Below are positions 25,769-33,604 of a stretch of 64,000 nucleotides of DNA, one piece after another. Position 1 is the first letter of the stretch. Each line of letters starts with the position of its first letter. Source of the stretch: CBDBJR01 sp965206445 (GTDB lineage: Bacteria; Pseudomonadota; Gammaproteobacteria; Arenicellales; Poriferihabitantaceae); contig CBDBJR010000002.1 of the NCBI GenBank assembly GCA_965206445.1, positions 744,001 to 808,000 of the forward strand, in the 5' to 3' direction. The position numbers were made by a program, and so were the translations under genes. The notes beneath the pieces were generated by a model. That model was not told the origin of the DNA. It did not search any database and saw only the letters and a list, made by a program, of their open reading frames with translations.

Positions 25769-27613
25769 ATGAATCATTCTATTGGTCGGCCACTGCTGCT
25801 GATTGCCGCGCTGCTGATTATTTTGCTGTTGATTGCCGTTGTCCGGCCAGCGGCGGCGGTCGAGCCGAGCGTGACGAAAAGCGCCATCGCGCAATTCGGC
25901 GAGCCGCGATATCAGCAGATCGCCCATTTCCCCTACGCCAACCCGGATGCGCCCAAAGGCGGGCGGATTGTGCTGGGCAGTTTCGGCTCGTTTGACACGC
26001 TCAATTTCTATGTGCAAAAAGGCGAATGGCCGGACAGCATCGGGCTGATTTACGACAGTCTGATGGCCGGCTCGGCGGATGAAATCGACGCCCTGTACGG
26101 CCTGATTGCCGAGACGGTGGAATATCCTCAGGACAAAAGCTGGGCGATTTTCACGCTGCGGCCGCAAGCGCGCTATCACGACGGGCAGCCCATCGTGGCG
26201 CAGGATTTCGTGTTCGCGCTGGACACCATCAAACAGCATGGGCGGCCGTTTATGCAGTCTTTTTACGACGATATCGTCGCGGTCGAAGCGCTGTCGGCGC
26301 GGCGGCTTAAATTCAGCTTTTCCACCACCGACAGCATGCAGCCAATCACCACCGCCGCCGGGCTGTCACCGCTGCCGGTGCATTACTGGGAGTCGCGCGA
26401 CGCCACCGCGGCGACGTTGCAGCCGCCGCTGTCGAGCGGGCCGTACCGCATCGAATCGGTCGATGCCGGGCGCGCGATCACCTATCAGCGGGTGCCGGAC
26501 TATTGGGCCAAAGACCTGCCAATCAAGCGCGGCCTGCATAATTTTGACCGGATTCGCTATGAGTACTACCGCGATCTGACGGTCGAGTTTGAGGCCTTCA
26601 AGGCCGGGAAAATCGACTTCCGCTTTGAAAACAGCGCCAAACGCTGGCAGTTGGAATACACGCTCGATGCGGTGCGCAGCGGCGACTTAATCAAACGGGC
26701 GATCCCGAATAAAAGCCCGCGCGGCATGAGCGGGTATTTCTTTAACATGAAGAAAGAAAAATTCGCCGATATCCGGGTGCGCCGGGCCTTGATGACGCTG
26801 TATGACTTCGAGGCCATCCAGCGCACCTTGTTGTTCGGCCAATACAAGCGAGTCAAGAGCTATTTCCCGAACTCCGATTATGGCGCCCGGGGTGTGCCCA
26901 CCCCGTCCGAGCGGGCGATTTTGTCGCCGCACGCCGACCAACTGCCGCCGGGCACACTGGATCAGGCATTCGAGCCGCCGGTCACCGACGGCAGCGGACA
27001 CGACCGCCGACCGCTGCGCGCCGCGCTGGCGCTGTTCCAACAGGCCGGCTGGCAGTTGCAGGACTCCCGGCTGGTGCACGCGGAAACCGGCGTGCAATTG
27101 CAGCTGGAATTGATGACCGCCTACCCCGAAGCGCAGCGCCTGGCGCTGCCGTACATAGAAAACCTCAAACGCAGCGGCATCGATGCGTCTATTCGCCTGG
27201 TTGACCCGTCCCAATGGCGTGAACGCATCCATGATTACGATTTTGATTTGTGGGTTGGCGGGCTGAATTTTTTCCCGCCGCCGGGCACCGAGCTGCGCAG
27301 CTTTTTCGGTTCGCAATCGGCGGACATTCGCGGCGGCAACTCGGGCGGCATCAAAAACCCGGTGGTGGATGCGTTGATCGAGCGCATCATTGAAGCCAAA
27401 GATCTGCAAACCCTGCAAGACACGACCCGCGCCCTCGACCGGGTGTTGCTGTGGAATCACTACGTCATCCCGCGCTACTACAAGGATGAAGTCTGGGCGG
27501 CGTACCGGAACCGGTTTGGCTATCCCGAACGGGCGCCGATCTACAGCACCGGGTTCCCCAACAGCTGGTGGCTGGACGGTGAAAAAGATCAGCACCTGAA
27601 CCGCGACTCCTGA
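25769..27613 (+). CDS. YejA-type ABC transporter substrate-binding protein
   Basis: The 614-residue periplasmic solute-binding protein of the oligopeptide (SBP_bac_5) type is closest in pattern to YejA/microcin C-binding proteins. A signal peptide runs over residues 8-33 (LLLIAALLIILLLIAVVRPAAA). The body has HFPYANPDAPKGGRIVLG, FDTLNFYVQKG, the FNMKKEKFADIRVRRAL region and the YFPNSDYGARGVPTPSE segment typical of YejA. It should capture peptides for an ABC importer, but no permease or ATPase gene follows; the next DNA is a repeat and an orphan hicB. Start ATG 25769 puts the signal peptide at the N-terminus. Confidence 0.88.
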   Translation: MNHSIGRPLLLIAALLIILLLIAVVRPAAAVEPSVTKSAIAQFGEPRYQQIAHFPYANPDAPKGGRIVLGSFGSFDTLNFYVQKGEWPDSIGLIYDSLMAGSADEIDALYGLIAETVEYPQDKSWAIFTLRPQARYHDGQPIVAQDFVFALDTIKQHGRPFMQSFYDDIVAVEALSARRLKFSFSTTDSMQPITTAAGLSPLPVHYWESRDATAATLQPPLSSGPYRIESVDAGRAITYQRVPDYWAKDLPIKRGLHNFDRIRYEYYRDLTVEFEAFKAGKIDFRFENSAKRWQLEYTLDAVRSGDLIKRAIPNKSPRGMSGYFFNMKKEKFADIRVRRALMTLYDFEAIQRTLLFGQYKRVKSYFPNSDYGARGVPTPSERAILSPHADQLPPGTLDQAFEPPVTDGSGHDRRPLRAALALFQQAGWQLQDSRLVHAETGVQLQLELMTAYPEAQRLALPYIENLKRSGIDASIRLVDPSQWRERIHDYDFDLWVGGLNFFPPPGTELRSFFGSQSADIRGGNSGGIKNPVVDALIERIIEAKDLQTLQDTTRALDRVLLWNHYVIPRYYKDEVWAAYRNRFGYPERAPIYSTGFPNSWWLDGEKDQHLNRDS

Positions 27614-27621
27614 CCAACTGG

Positions 27622-27687
27622 ACAGGAGCACGGACATTCCTGTCCGTGTTATTTAAAATAAACGGGTTGGAAAACCCGTTCTCCTTT
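27622..27687 (+). repeat. 65-bp double-hairpin element, copy 2
   Basis: The element consists of a CACGGACATTCCTGTCCGTG hairpin, an AT-rich centre and an AACGGGTTGGAAAACCCGTT hairpin, bounded by AGGAG and CTCCT. It lies nine bases after the yejA-like stop and could double as its transcription terminator. Confidence 0.8.
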
Positions 27688-27748
27688 CGAATATAATCAG
27701 GCTTTCCATAATTGAATGTATCCAATCTTCGTATAGAGGAAGCACGCA

Positions 27749-27922
27749 ATGAAAGAAATCTTGACAGCAGTATTTGAGCAATCTCCACAGGGATACATCG
27801 GCTACGTCGAGGAACTACCCGGTGCCAACACGCAAGGCAAAAATCTGGAGGAGGTGAAAGCCAACCTGATTGAGGCTATCCAATTCGTGTTGCAAGCCAA
27901 TCGACAGTTAGCGGAAGAATAG
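27749..27922 (+). CDS. Orphan HicB-like antitoxin domain protein
   Basis: This 57-residue protein (MKEILTAVFEQSPQG... through FVLQANRQLAEE) has the compact HicB-type partial RNase H fold pattern: YIGYVEELPGANTQGKNLEEV followed by KANLIEAIQFVL. AGAGGA stands seven bases before the ATG. HicB antitoxins neutralise HicA mRNA interferases and often repress their own operon. No HicA-like frame was seen on either side, and the protein lacks the C-terminal DNA-binding extension. It may be an orphan of a lost pair or act on a HicA encoded elsewhere. Confidence 0.7.
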   Translation: MKEILTAVFEQSPQGYIGYVEELPGANTQGKNLEEVKANLIEAIQFVLQANRQLAEE

Positions 27923-28053
27923 ATAACCGCGGGCAACGTTGCCGGTGGCATAAAGTGACCGGGTTGTCAGGCATTTGGTGCGGGATGCGGGCCCGGGAGT
28001 CTGGCAAAGCAACCGTAGTAGAAACGACACCAACTCAAACGAAGGCAAATCCG

Positions 28054-28440
28054 ATGAATACACACCCGAAGAATGGGCCTGAAAGTGGCGGAAAGAGCAC
28101 GCGGCTCGAACTTACCGAAAACTGGGGAGGTCCCGAGGACGCCGATGAGTTTCGGAAAAAACTGTCGGAAGCTTTGAAGCGTTTTGACAAAGTGGAGGTG
28201 CTATTCAATGCACCTGTAGGATACAGCGGTTCGACGCTGGAAAGGGTGTTTGGTGGGCTGATCCGTGACGAAGGCCAGAACAAACAGTATCTTGATGATC
28301 ACCTTGAGCTGATACCGGCGAATGGGATCTATCGCGGCTATGTGGGGCTGGCGCGTCGCTATATTGACAGGATAGACAAAGAAATCAACGACGCTGCCAC
28401 CAGCACCGCCGCTCAGTGGAAGTCCTTATATCGTTCTTGA
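28054..28440 (+). CDS. STAS-like (DUF4325-type) protein, array copy 1
   Basis: The product is 128 residues. The middle reads FDKVEVLFNAPVGYSGSTLE then RVFGGLIRDEG, the beta-strand, S-S/T-x-L, F-G-G-L pattern of STAS-like DUF4325 domains. The C-terminal third is helical (YVGLARRYIDRIDKEIND). The STAS-like name is my reading, not a proven match. ATG 28054 follows an AAGG ribosome binding site in a leader shared by all four copies. Compared with copy 3, the stop codon at the junction is CAG instead of TAG, so the protein gains QWKSLYRS and reads into the start of the small hydrophobic frame that begins at 28416. The paralogues lie at 28892, 29736 and 30970. Confidence 0.7.
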   Translation: MNTHPKNGPESGGKSTRLELTENWGGPEDADEFRKKLSEALKRFDKVEVLFNAPVGYSGSTLERVFGGLIRDEGQNKQYLDDHLELIPANGIYRGYVGLARRYIDRIDKEINDAATSTAAQWKSLYRS

Positions 28441-28508
28441 CCGAGTTGATTATACCGCTTGGCCCCGCATTGATTGTGGTCGTGCTTGCGGCCACGCTGC
28501 CAGTGTGA
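28416..28508 (+). CDS. Candidate 30-residue hydrophobic peptide, array copy 1
   Basis: A GTG at 28416, at exactly the position where the partner gene starts after copy 3, opens a 30-residue frame. It begins MEVLISFLTELIIPLGPALI and continues VVVLAATLPV. It is one near-continuous membrane helix. It overlaps the last 25 bases of the STAS-like gene in another frame. Copy 3 has a 149-residue protein with the same beginning, so this could be a shortened relic, but the frame is kept intact and identical in copy 2. Expression is unproven. Confidence 0.4.
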   Translation: MEVLISFLTELIIPLGPALIVVVLAATLPV

Positions 28509-28527
28509 TGGGGAGTCGGGATGGGTT

Positions 28528-28755
28528 GAATTCACCGGTGCCTCCAATGGGTTGATTTTTTTGCCTCAACGTCGTCATTCCTGCGCAAGCAGGAATCCAT
28601 CCAAACGCATACCGCGGCAAGTGAAACCCGCCTGGCTGTTTCAGAGTTGGCCCCCTGTTTCGGTGTATCAGGCCGCTTCCCGTTGGTTTTTTAGACTGGA
28701 TTCCCGCTTGCGCGGGAAAGACGGGGCTGGGTTGCACTTCGGGGCTGAATTCACC
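28528..28755 (+). repeat. dRS3-like 228-bp repeat between array copies 1 and 2
   Basis: The element starts and ends with the 9-bp direct repeat GAATTCACC. Inside are two hairpins: CATTCCTGCGCAAGCAGGAATCC near the left end and GATTCCCGCTTGCGCGGGAA near the right. The hairpins resemble neisserial dRS3 repeats. The sequence is close to the copies at 29366 and 30606 and, inverted, at 22003. Confidence 0.75.
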
Positions 28756-28891
28756 GACCCGTACAAATCCTTGACAACCCCGCCGCCGGCGGCATAAAGT
28801 GGCCGGGCATTTGGTGCGGGATGCGGGCCCGGAAGTCTGGCAAAGCAATCGTGGTAGAAAAACGCCACCAACTCAAACGAAGGCAAACTCG

Positions 28892-29278
28892 ATGAACACA
28901 CACCCGAAGAATGGGCCTGAAAATGGCGGAAAGAGCACGCGGCTTGAACTTACCGAAAACTGGGGAGGCCCCGAGGACGCCGAGGCGTTTCGGAAAAAAC
29001 TGTCGGAAGCTTTGAAGCGTTTTGACAAAGTGGAGGTGCTATTCAATGCGCCTGTAGGATACAGCGGTTCGACGCTGGAAAGGGTGTTTGGTGGGCTGAT
29101 CCGTGACGAAGGCAAGAACAAACAGTATCTGGATGAACACCTTGAGTTGATACCGGCGAATTCACTCTATCGCGATTATGTGGCGCTGGCGCGTCGCTAT
29201 ATTGACAGGATAGACAAAGAAATCAACGACGCTGCCACCAGCACCGCCGCTCAGTGGAAGTCCTTATATCGTTCTTGA
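28892..29278 (+). CDS. STAS-like (DUF4325-type) protein, array copy 2
   Basis: The 128-residue protein is nearly identical to copy 1; differences include DAEAF for DADEF, KNKQYLDEH for QNKQYLDDH and SLYRDYVAL for GIYRGYVGL. The core FNAPVGYSGSTLERVFGG is unchanged. It shows the same loss of the junction stop codon as copy 1 and the same downstream hydrophobic frame. The copy 1 and copy 2 units, from leader to repeat, are 838 bases apart, so the whole block was duplicated recently. The likely role is unknown; DUF4325-type STAS domains are usually seen with signalling or ATPase partners, none of which is visible here. Confidence 0.7.
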   Translation: MNTHPKNGPENGGKSTRLELTENWGGPEDAEAFRKKLSEALKRFDKVEVLFNAPVGYSGSTLERVFGGLIRDEGKNKQYLDEHLELIPANSLYRDYVALARRYIDRIDKEINDAATSTAAQWKSLYRS

Positions 29279-29346
29279 CCGAGTTGATTATACCGCTTGG
29301 CCCCGCATTGATTGTGGTCGTGCTTGCGGCCACGCTGCCAGTGTGA
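29254..29346 (+). CDS. Candidate 30-residue hydrophobic peptide, array copy 2
   Basis: The frame is identical to that of 28416-28508: GTG start overlapping the STAS-like gene, one hydrophobic helix, TGA stop followed at once by the GGGAGTCGGG spacer. Because the block duplication is recent, its preservation adds little independent evidence of function. Confidence 0.38.
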   Translation: MEVLISFLTELIIPLGPALIVVVLAATLPV

Positions 29347-29365
29347 TGGGGAGTCGGGATGGGTT

Positions 29366-29593
29366 GAATTCACCGGCGCCTGCAATGGGTTGATTTTTTT
29401 GCCTCAAAGCCGTCATTCCTGTGCAAGCAGGAATCCATCCAACCGCATACCGCGGCAAGTGAAACCCGCCTGGCTGTTTCAGAGTCGGCCCCCTGTTTCG
29501 GCGTATCAGGCCACTTCCCGTTGGTTTTTTAGACTGGATTCCCGCTTGCGCGGGAAAGACGGGGCTGGGTTGCACTTCGGGGTTGAATTCACC
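29366..29593 (+). repeat. dRS3-like 228-bp repeat between array copies 2 and 3
   Basis: This has the same element boundaries (GAATTCACC at both ends) and the same two hairpins as 28528-28755, with a handful of substitutions. Confidence 0.75.
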
Positions 29594-29735
29594 GCCCCGT
29601 ACAAATCCTTGACAACCCCGTCGCCGGTGGCATAAAGTGGCCGGGCTGCCGGGCATTTGGTGCGGGATGCGGGCCCGGAAGTCTGGCAAAGCAACCGTAG
29701 TAGAAACGACACTAACTCAAACGAAGGCAAATCCG

Positions 29736-30098
29736 ATGAATACACACCCGAAGAATGGGCCTGAAAATGGCGGAAAGAGCACGCGGCTTGAACTTACCGA
29801 AAACTGGGGAGGCCCCGAGGACGCCGAGGCGTTTCGGAAAAAACTGTCGGAAGCTTTGAAGCGTTTTGACAAAGTGGAGGTGCTATTCAATGCGCCTGTA
29901 GGATACAGCGCTTCGACGTTGAAAAGGGTGTTTGGTGGGCTGATCCGTGACGAAGGCCAGAACAAACAGTATCTTGATGATCACCTTGAGCTGATACCGG
30001 CGAATTCGCTCTATCGCGATTATGTGGGGCTGGCCCGTCGCTATATTGACAGGATAGACAAAGAAATCAACGACGCTGCTGCCGGTGTCGCCGCTTAG
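29736..30098 (+). CDS. STAS-like (DUF4325-type) protein, array copy 3
   Basis: At 120 residues, this copy keeps what looks like the original C-terminus: NDAAAGVAA then TAG. That TAG overlaps the GTG of the next gene as TAGTG, a classic coupling arrangement. The rest matches copies 1 and 2 (SASTLKRVFGG replaces SGSTLERVFGG). It is the only copy followed by a full-length membrane partner, so I take 29736-30547 as the complete form of the module: a soluble STAS-like protein plus a small membrane protein. Confidence 0.72.
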   Translation: MNTHPKNGPENGGKSTRLELTENWGGPEDAEAFRKKLSEALKRFDKVEVLFNAPVGYSASTLKRVFGGLIRDEGQNKQYLDDHLELIPANSLYRDYVGLARRYIDRIDKEINDAAAGVAA

Positions 30099-30547
30099 TG
30101 GAAGTCCTTATATCGCTCGGCCTCGCATTGATTGCGGTCGTGCTTGCGGCCACGCTGGCATTTATCGGTAATTACCGGTTACAACAACATCTGCGCCGGC
30201 GCTATCAAGCCGACGAACTGAAAAAACAGTTGTATGAATTTTTGAGGCTGGTTTCCGACTATTGGATTTCCGGCGCAGCATCCGGCACCTCTTTGCAGGG
30301 GTTGGAAGCGAAGATCGTGGCTACTCAGTTTATTATCGGATCGGAGTACGAACTGGTAGAAAAACAGTCCAAAAAACTAAAAAACTGGTATCTGGACACA
30401 GAGCAAAACCGCTTTGACCTGATGGATGCCGTCACCGGCAGCGATTTCCCTTCCACGGGAGATAACTGGGAGCCGAAACCTGAGTGTGTTGGCCTTGCCG
30501 CCGGTGCGATTGTTCATATCGTCAACAAGCTATACGATAACTGCTGA
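30098..30547 (+). CDS. Small membrane protein, partner of the STAS-like gene
   Basis: The 149-residue protein has one N-terminal membrane helix (VLISLGLALIAVVLAATLAFIGNY). A basic juxtamembrane stretch follows (RLQQHLRRRYQADELKKQ), then a soluble domain with EFLRLVSDYW, ATQFIIGSEYELVEKQSKKL and a C-terminal IVHIVNKLYDNC. I recognise no family. GTG 30098 overlaps the STAS-like stop, so both should be made together. The first 25 residues are shared with the 30-residue peptides after copies 1 and 2. An N-in, single-helix topology with a cytosolic or periplasmic domain is plausible, and association with the STAS-like protein is inferred only from the overlap and co-duplication. Confidence 0.6.
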   Translation: MEVLISLGLALIAVVLAATLAFIGNYRLQQHLRRRYQADELKKQLYEFLRLVSDYWISGAASGTSLQGLEAKIVATQFIIGSEYELVEKQSKKLKNWYLDTEQNRFDLMDAVTGSDFPSTGDNWEPKPECVGLAAGAIVHIVNKLYDNC

Positions 30548-30605
30548 GTGCGCCCTGGCCTGATTGCGGTGGAGCTGCCAGTGTGGTGGGGAGTCGGGAT
30601 GGGTT

Positions 30606-30832
30606 GAATTCACCGGCGCCTGCAATGGGTTGATTTTTTTGCCTCAAAGCCGCATTCCTGCGCAAGCAGGAATCCATCCAAACGCATACTGCGGCAAGTG
30701 AAACCCGCCTGGCTGTTTCAGAGTCGGCCCCCTGTTTCGGTGTATCAGGCCACTTCCCGTTGGTTTTTTAGACTGGATTCCCGCTTGCGCGGGAAAGACG
30801 GGGCTGGGTTGCACTTCGGGGTTGAATTCACC
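30606..30832 (+). repeat. dRS3-like repeat between array copies 3 and 4
   Basis: This is the same element as 28528-28755, bounded by GAATTCACC, but one base shorter because the left hairpin has lost a base (GCATTCC for GTCATTCC). With it, each of the first three array units ends in one of these elements. Confidence 0.75.
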
Positions 30833-30969
30833 GACCCGTACAAGTCTTTGACAACCCCGCCGCCGGTGGCATAAAGTGGCCGGATTGCCGGGCATTTGAT
30901 GCAGACTCGGAAGTCTGGCAAAGCAACCGTAGTAGAAAAACGACACCAACTCAAACGAAGGCAAACTCG

Positions 30970-31287
30970 ATGAATGCACGCCCGAAGAATGGGGCTGAAA
31001 GTGGCGGAAAGAGCAATCAGATCGCACTCGAAGACGTGGGGCCAGACGGTGCCAGGGAGGTTCGGAAAACCCTGCTGGAATTTTTGGCGCGTTTCGATGA
31101 AGTGGAGGTGCTATTCAATGCGCCTGTAGGATATAGCGCTTCGACGCTGGAAAGGGTATTTGGTGGGCTGATCCGTGACGAAGGCAAGAGCAAACAGTAT
31201 CTTGATAAACACCTTAAGCTGGTACCGGTGAATCCGATCTATGATGATTATGTGGGGCTGGCGCATCGGTATATTGACAGGATAGAC
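30970..31287 (+). pseudogene. STAS-like gene, array copy 4, split by an IS element
   Basis: This is the most divergent copy: the leader and core (FNAPVGYSASTLERVFGG) are kept, but the N-terminal third differs (NQIALEDVGPDGAREVRK). The frame is broken after DYVGLAHRYIDRID by the IS at 31288, which supplies a false ending at 31326. Joining the sequence across the 9-bp target duplication restores KEINDQCRR and a TGA at 32597-32599, which overlaps an ATG (TGATG) for another short hydrophobic peptide. Before the insertion this was an intact gene. Confidence 0.75.
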
Positions 31288-32560
31288 CACTGCTGTCCCG
31301 TTAACTTTCATAGCAACGTCAACTGATGATCTGTGAGTCGTTCAGGCTCGGATGGATTTCCTCTCAGCAAAGCCCACAGGTCACGCCTTGCAAATAAATT
31401 GAGCTGAAACACGCGAAGGATCTGCTGCATGCTCCTGTTCGCCCGTGACTGAAACTTCAGGAACGCCAACACAAGATAGGTGCAAAGAGCAATCCAGATT
31501 TGTGTCATCACCGCATTCTTGCTGGTGCCCACAAACGATTTAATTTTCAGATTCTGTTTTATCCATTTGAAAAACAACTCCACCTGCCAGCGGGCTTTGT
31601 AAATCTCCGCAATAGTTTTGGCCGACAGCCTGAAATGATTGGTTAAAAAGACATAGCGCTTGCCGGTCTGTGGGTCGCGGTAGCCAATACGGCGTAGCGG
31701 AATCGGACATCTCTTGGCTGTTTGAGCCCCGGTAAATTCAATCGTGTGATCGCTGCCAACGCCGGTCTTTGCTGGCACACTTTGACGTTGCAAAACGCGC
31801 ACTTTGGCATTGGATTTAAGACGCGTTACAAAGAAGATTCCTTTATTTGTCAATTGGTTATACCATTGGTAGTCCGTATAGCCGCGATCCATGACCACCA
31901 GGCTACCTTTGGGAAACGCCATGCTACGCCCCACCGTCACATCATGGGTTTTGCCTTGCGTGATGGTGACAAATTCGGGCAAGTAGCCATCATGGTTGAG
32001 CCCCACATGCAGTTTGATGGCTCCTTTGGTGGCGCGAAAATCCGCCCATGGGAACACTTCCATAGACAAATCGATAATCGATGCATCCAACGAATACAAG
32101 AGATTCTTGAATCGGAAACCATGTCCCGGCGCACGCGTTTGGCAGCACTTCGACAGCTTGGCAAACAGAGCTTGATACAGCGCATAAGACTTCTCTTCGT
32201 TGATGCGTGATAGAGTGGATCTGGGCAGGATTGCGCAGCCCAGATGATACAGGTGAGGCTGCTGCGCAGAGAGATTCTCGACAATATCACGCAAGCTACT
32301 GCGCCCCGACAATTGCGCCATGGTCATGGTCACGAACTGAGACCATCGGGAGGCCGAACGAAAGGATCGCCCCGAATGGTGCTGTTTTGCCAGGGTCTCA
32401 AATTGATGTCTAGGCACGAATTTTAGGATTTGTGAAAGGATGGTGTTACTATGGGCCATGGCCTGATTCCTCCAGTTACTATAGTGTTTTGTGCAAAATC
32501 CTATTGTATCAAACAGGACGGAATCAGGCCCTTTTATATTTCCTTAACGGGACAGCAGTG
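31288..32560 (-). mobile_element. IS4-family insertion sequence, complete
   Basis: The 1273-bp element has perfect 17-bp terminal inverted repeats (CACTGCTGTCCCGTTAA) and is flanked by the 9-bp direct repeat AGGATAGAC (31279-31287 and 32561-32569). It carries one transposase gene on the minus strand. Intact ends, target duplication and transposase point to a recent, possibly active insertion. It interrupts STAS-like array copy 4. Confidence 0.95.
31308..32459 (-). CDS. IS4-family transposase
   Basis: The 383-residue DDE transposase has an N-terminal DUF4372-like region (SQILKFVPRHQFETLAKQH) and a catalytic DDE_Tnp_1 domain. The three acidic residues are in YSLDASIIDLS, VVMDRGYTDYQWY and YKARWQVELFFKWIKQNLKI; the last is the Y-x2-R-x3-E-x6-K signature of the IS4 family. 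The frame is complete with no internal stop, so the enzyme could be functional. It fills nearly the whole element. Confidence 0.95.
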   Translation of the reverse strand: MAHSNTILSQILKFVPRHQFETLAKQHHSGRSFRSASRWSQFVTMTMAQLSGRSSLRDIVENLSAQQPHLYHLGCAILPRSTLSRINEEKSYALYQALFAKLSKCCQTRAPGHGFRFKNLLYSLDASIIDLSMEVFPWADFRATKGAIKLHVGLNHDGYLPEFVTITQGKTHDVTVGRSMAFPKGSLVVMDRGYTDYQWYNQLTNKGIFFVTRLKSNAKVRVLQRQSVPAKTGVGSDHTIEFTGAQTAKRCPIPLRRIGYRDPQTGKRYVFLTNHFRLSAKTIAEIYKARWQVELFFKWIKQNLKIKSFVGTSKNAVMTQIWIALCTYLVLAFLKFQSRANRSMQQILRVFQLNLFARRDLWALLRGNPSEPERLTDHQLTLL

Positions 32561-32598
32561 AGGATAGACAAAGAAATCAACGATCAGTGTCGGCGGTG

Positions 32599-32679
32599 AT
32601 GCCGTTTTATGTGTTGATTCCGATTATCGGTGTTGCCATCGTCAACTGCTATTCGGGTGAGATAATAAAGGAAAGGTGA
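32599..32679 (+). CDS. Candidate 26-residue hydrophobic peptide, array copy 4
   Basis: The ATG overlaps the restored stop of STAS-like copy 4 (TGATG). The frame reads MPFYVLIPIIGVAIVNC and ends GEIIKER, a single membrane helix with a charged tail. It is unrelated in sequence to the peptides of copies 1 and 2 but has the same size, hydrophobicity and position. The IS now separates it from the 5' part of its partner, so expression is doubtful. Confidence 0.35.
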   Translation: MPFYVLIPIIGVAIVNCYSGEIIKER

Positions 32680-32753
32680 TATTAAAAAGAAAGGTGGGGT
32701 TGTTATTTTTTGTTTTTCTTTATTGGTGAAGTCGGTAGTGTTTTTTTACTTTT

Positions 32754-33341
32754 TTATTGTGCCTGATACTCGTTGAATGTAACCAATTCCCATTCGGAAA
32801 TTGAGGAATACTGCCCATTTTTGGCAACCTGGCGAGCTTTATTAACCCATCGCTTGTATTCGTCGATGTCGTTCATTTGTGTCCACGGGGTAAAACTCTC
32901 TCTACTGGGTCGAAACAACTCCCTAAGAATATTGCGGTCAAATGGGCAATGTGGCGGAGCGTCAATATAACCTCGCACCCAAAGATGCTTAAGATAAAGA
33001 TTAAGCATCTTCTGCGCCCTGCCGAAACGCAAACATTGATTATTCAAAATGTCTAAAAACTCGCCACGCAATTGGCAGCGCAATTTTATAATCTTTTCGA
33101 TATGTTCGGAATCGGTCATATTCATGGCACGACTACGATAACAGTAGGAAATGTCCTGTAGTATATTACGAGTGCGACTTTGGAATTCTGTCCTAATAGG
33201 ATCTAACCTATCGATACCTGGATCAAAAAACAACACTCGACTAACCGACGAAATGTAAGAATCGTATAAAGCGCACGCGGAGCGAGGCCGCTCAAGAAAT
33301 TTTCTTTTCGCTTCCTGCAATTTGTCTTTACTCAGCGGCAT
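32754..33341 (-). CDS. Hypothetical protein
   Basis: The protein has about 195 residues, with no recognised family. It is soluble and basic, with many Arg, Lys, Tyr and Trp residues: SKDKLQEAKRKFLERPRSA, FQSRTRNILQDISYCYRSRA, LRGEFLDILNNQCLRFGRAQ and a C-terminal WELVTFNEYQAQ. ATG 33341 is chosen as the first methionine with a soluble start; an in-frame upstream start at 33380 would add 13 residues. Composition is more AT-rich than the core. It lies alone between the STAS array and the glycosyltransferase. The spacer 33342-33604 holds a double-hairpin repeat and nothing else seen. Confidence 0.5.
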   Translation of the reverse strand: MPLSKDKLQEAKRKFLERPRSACALYDSYISSVSRVLFFDPGIDRLDPIRTEFQSRTRNILQDISYCYRSRAMNMTDSEHIEKIIKLRCQLRGEFLDILNNQCLRFGRAQKMLNLYLKHLWVRGYIDAPPHCPFDRNILRELFRPSRESFTPWTQMNDIDEYKRWVNKARQVAKNGQYSSISEWELVTFNEYQAQ

Positions 33342-33456
33342 AACGACAACTATACCAGATTTATCCCAACCCCAACCCAAATTTCCACCCCCCTGCTGCC
33401 AGTGCGGCAGGTTCCGCCGGTGTTCATCGACATCGACATCAGGGTTATAAAAAGGA

Positions 33457-33521
33457 ACAGGAGAACGGACATTCCTGTCCGTTTTTTCAAAATAAACGGG
33501 TTGGAAAACCCGTTCTCCTTT
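33457..33521 (+). repeat. 65-bp double-hairpin element, copy 3
   Basis: The left hairpin is AACGGACATTCCTGTCCGTT, the centre is TTTTCAAAATA and the right hairpin is AACGGGTTGGAAAACCCGTT, bounded by AGGAG and CTCCT. The left arm differs by compensating changes at both ends (AACGG/CCGTT for CACGG/CCGTG), so the stem is preserved, which suggests selection on the hairpin. Confidence 0.8.
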
Positions 33522-33604
33522 AAATACGGCTTGATTTTGGGAAAAAAGGGCGGTTATCCTTTCGGGGCTCTCGATTCCGACAGTTTTCCGGTTGTCAGGG
33601 GTGA

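Noticed and set aside
28500..30840. Regularly spaced repeats suggesting a CRISPR array
   Set aside because: The repeat units are about 838 bases apart with genes between and internal hairpins; there are no short direct repeats with unique spacers and no cas genes.
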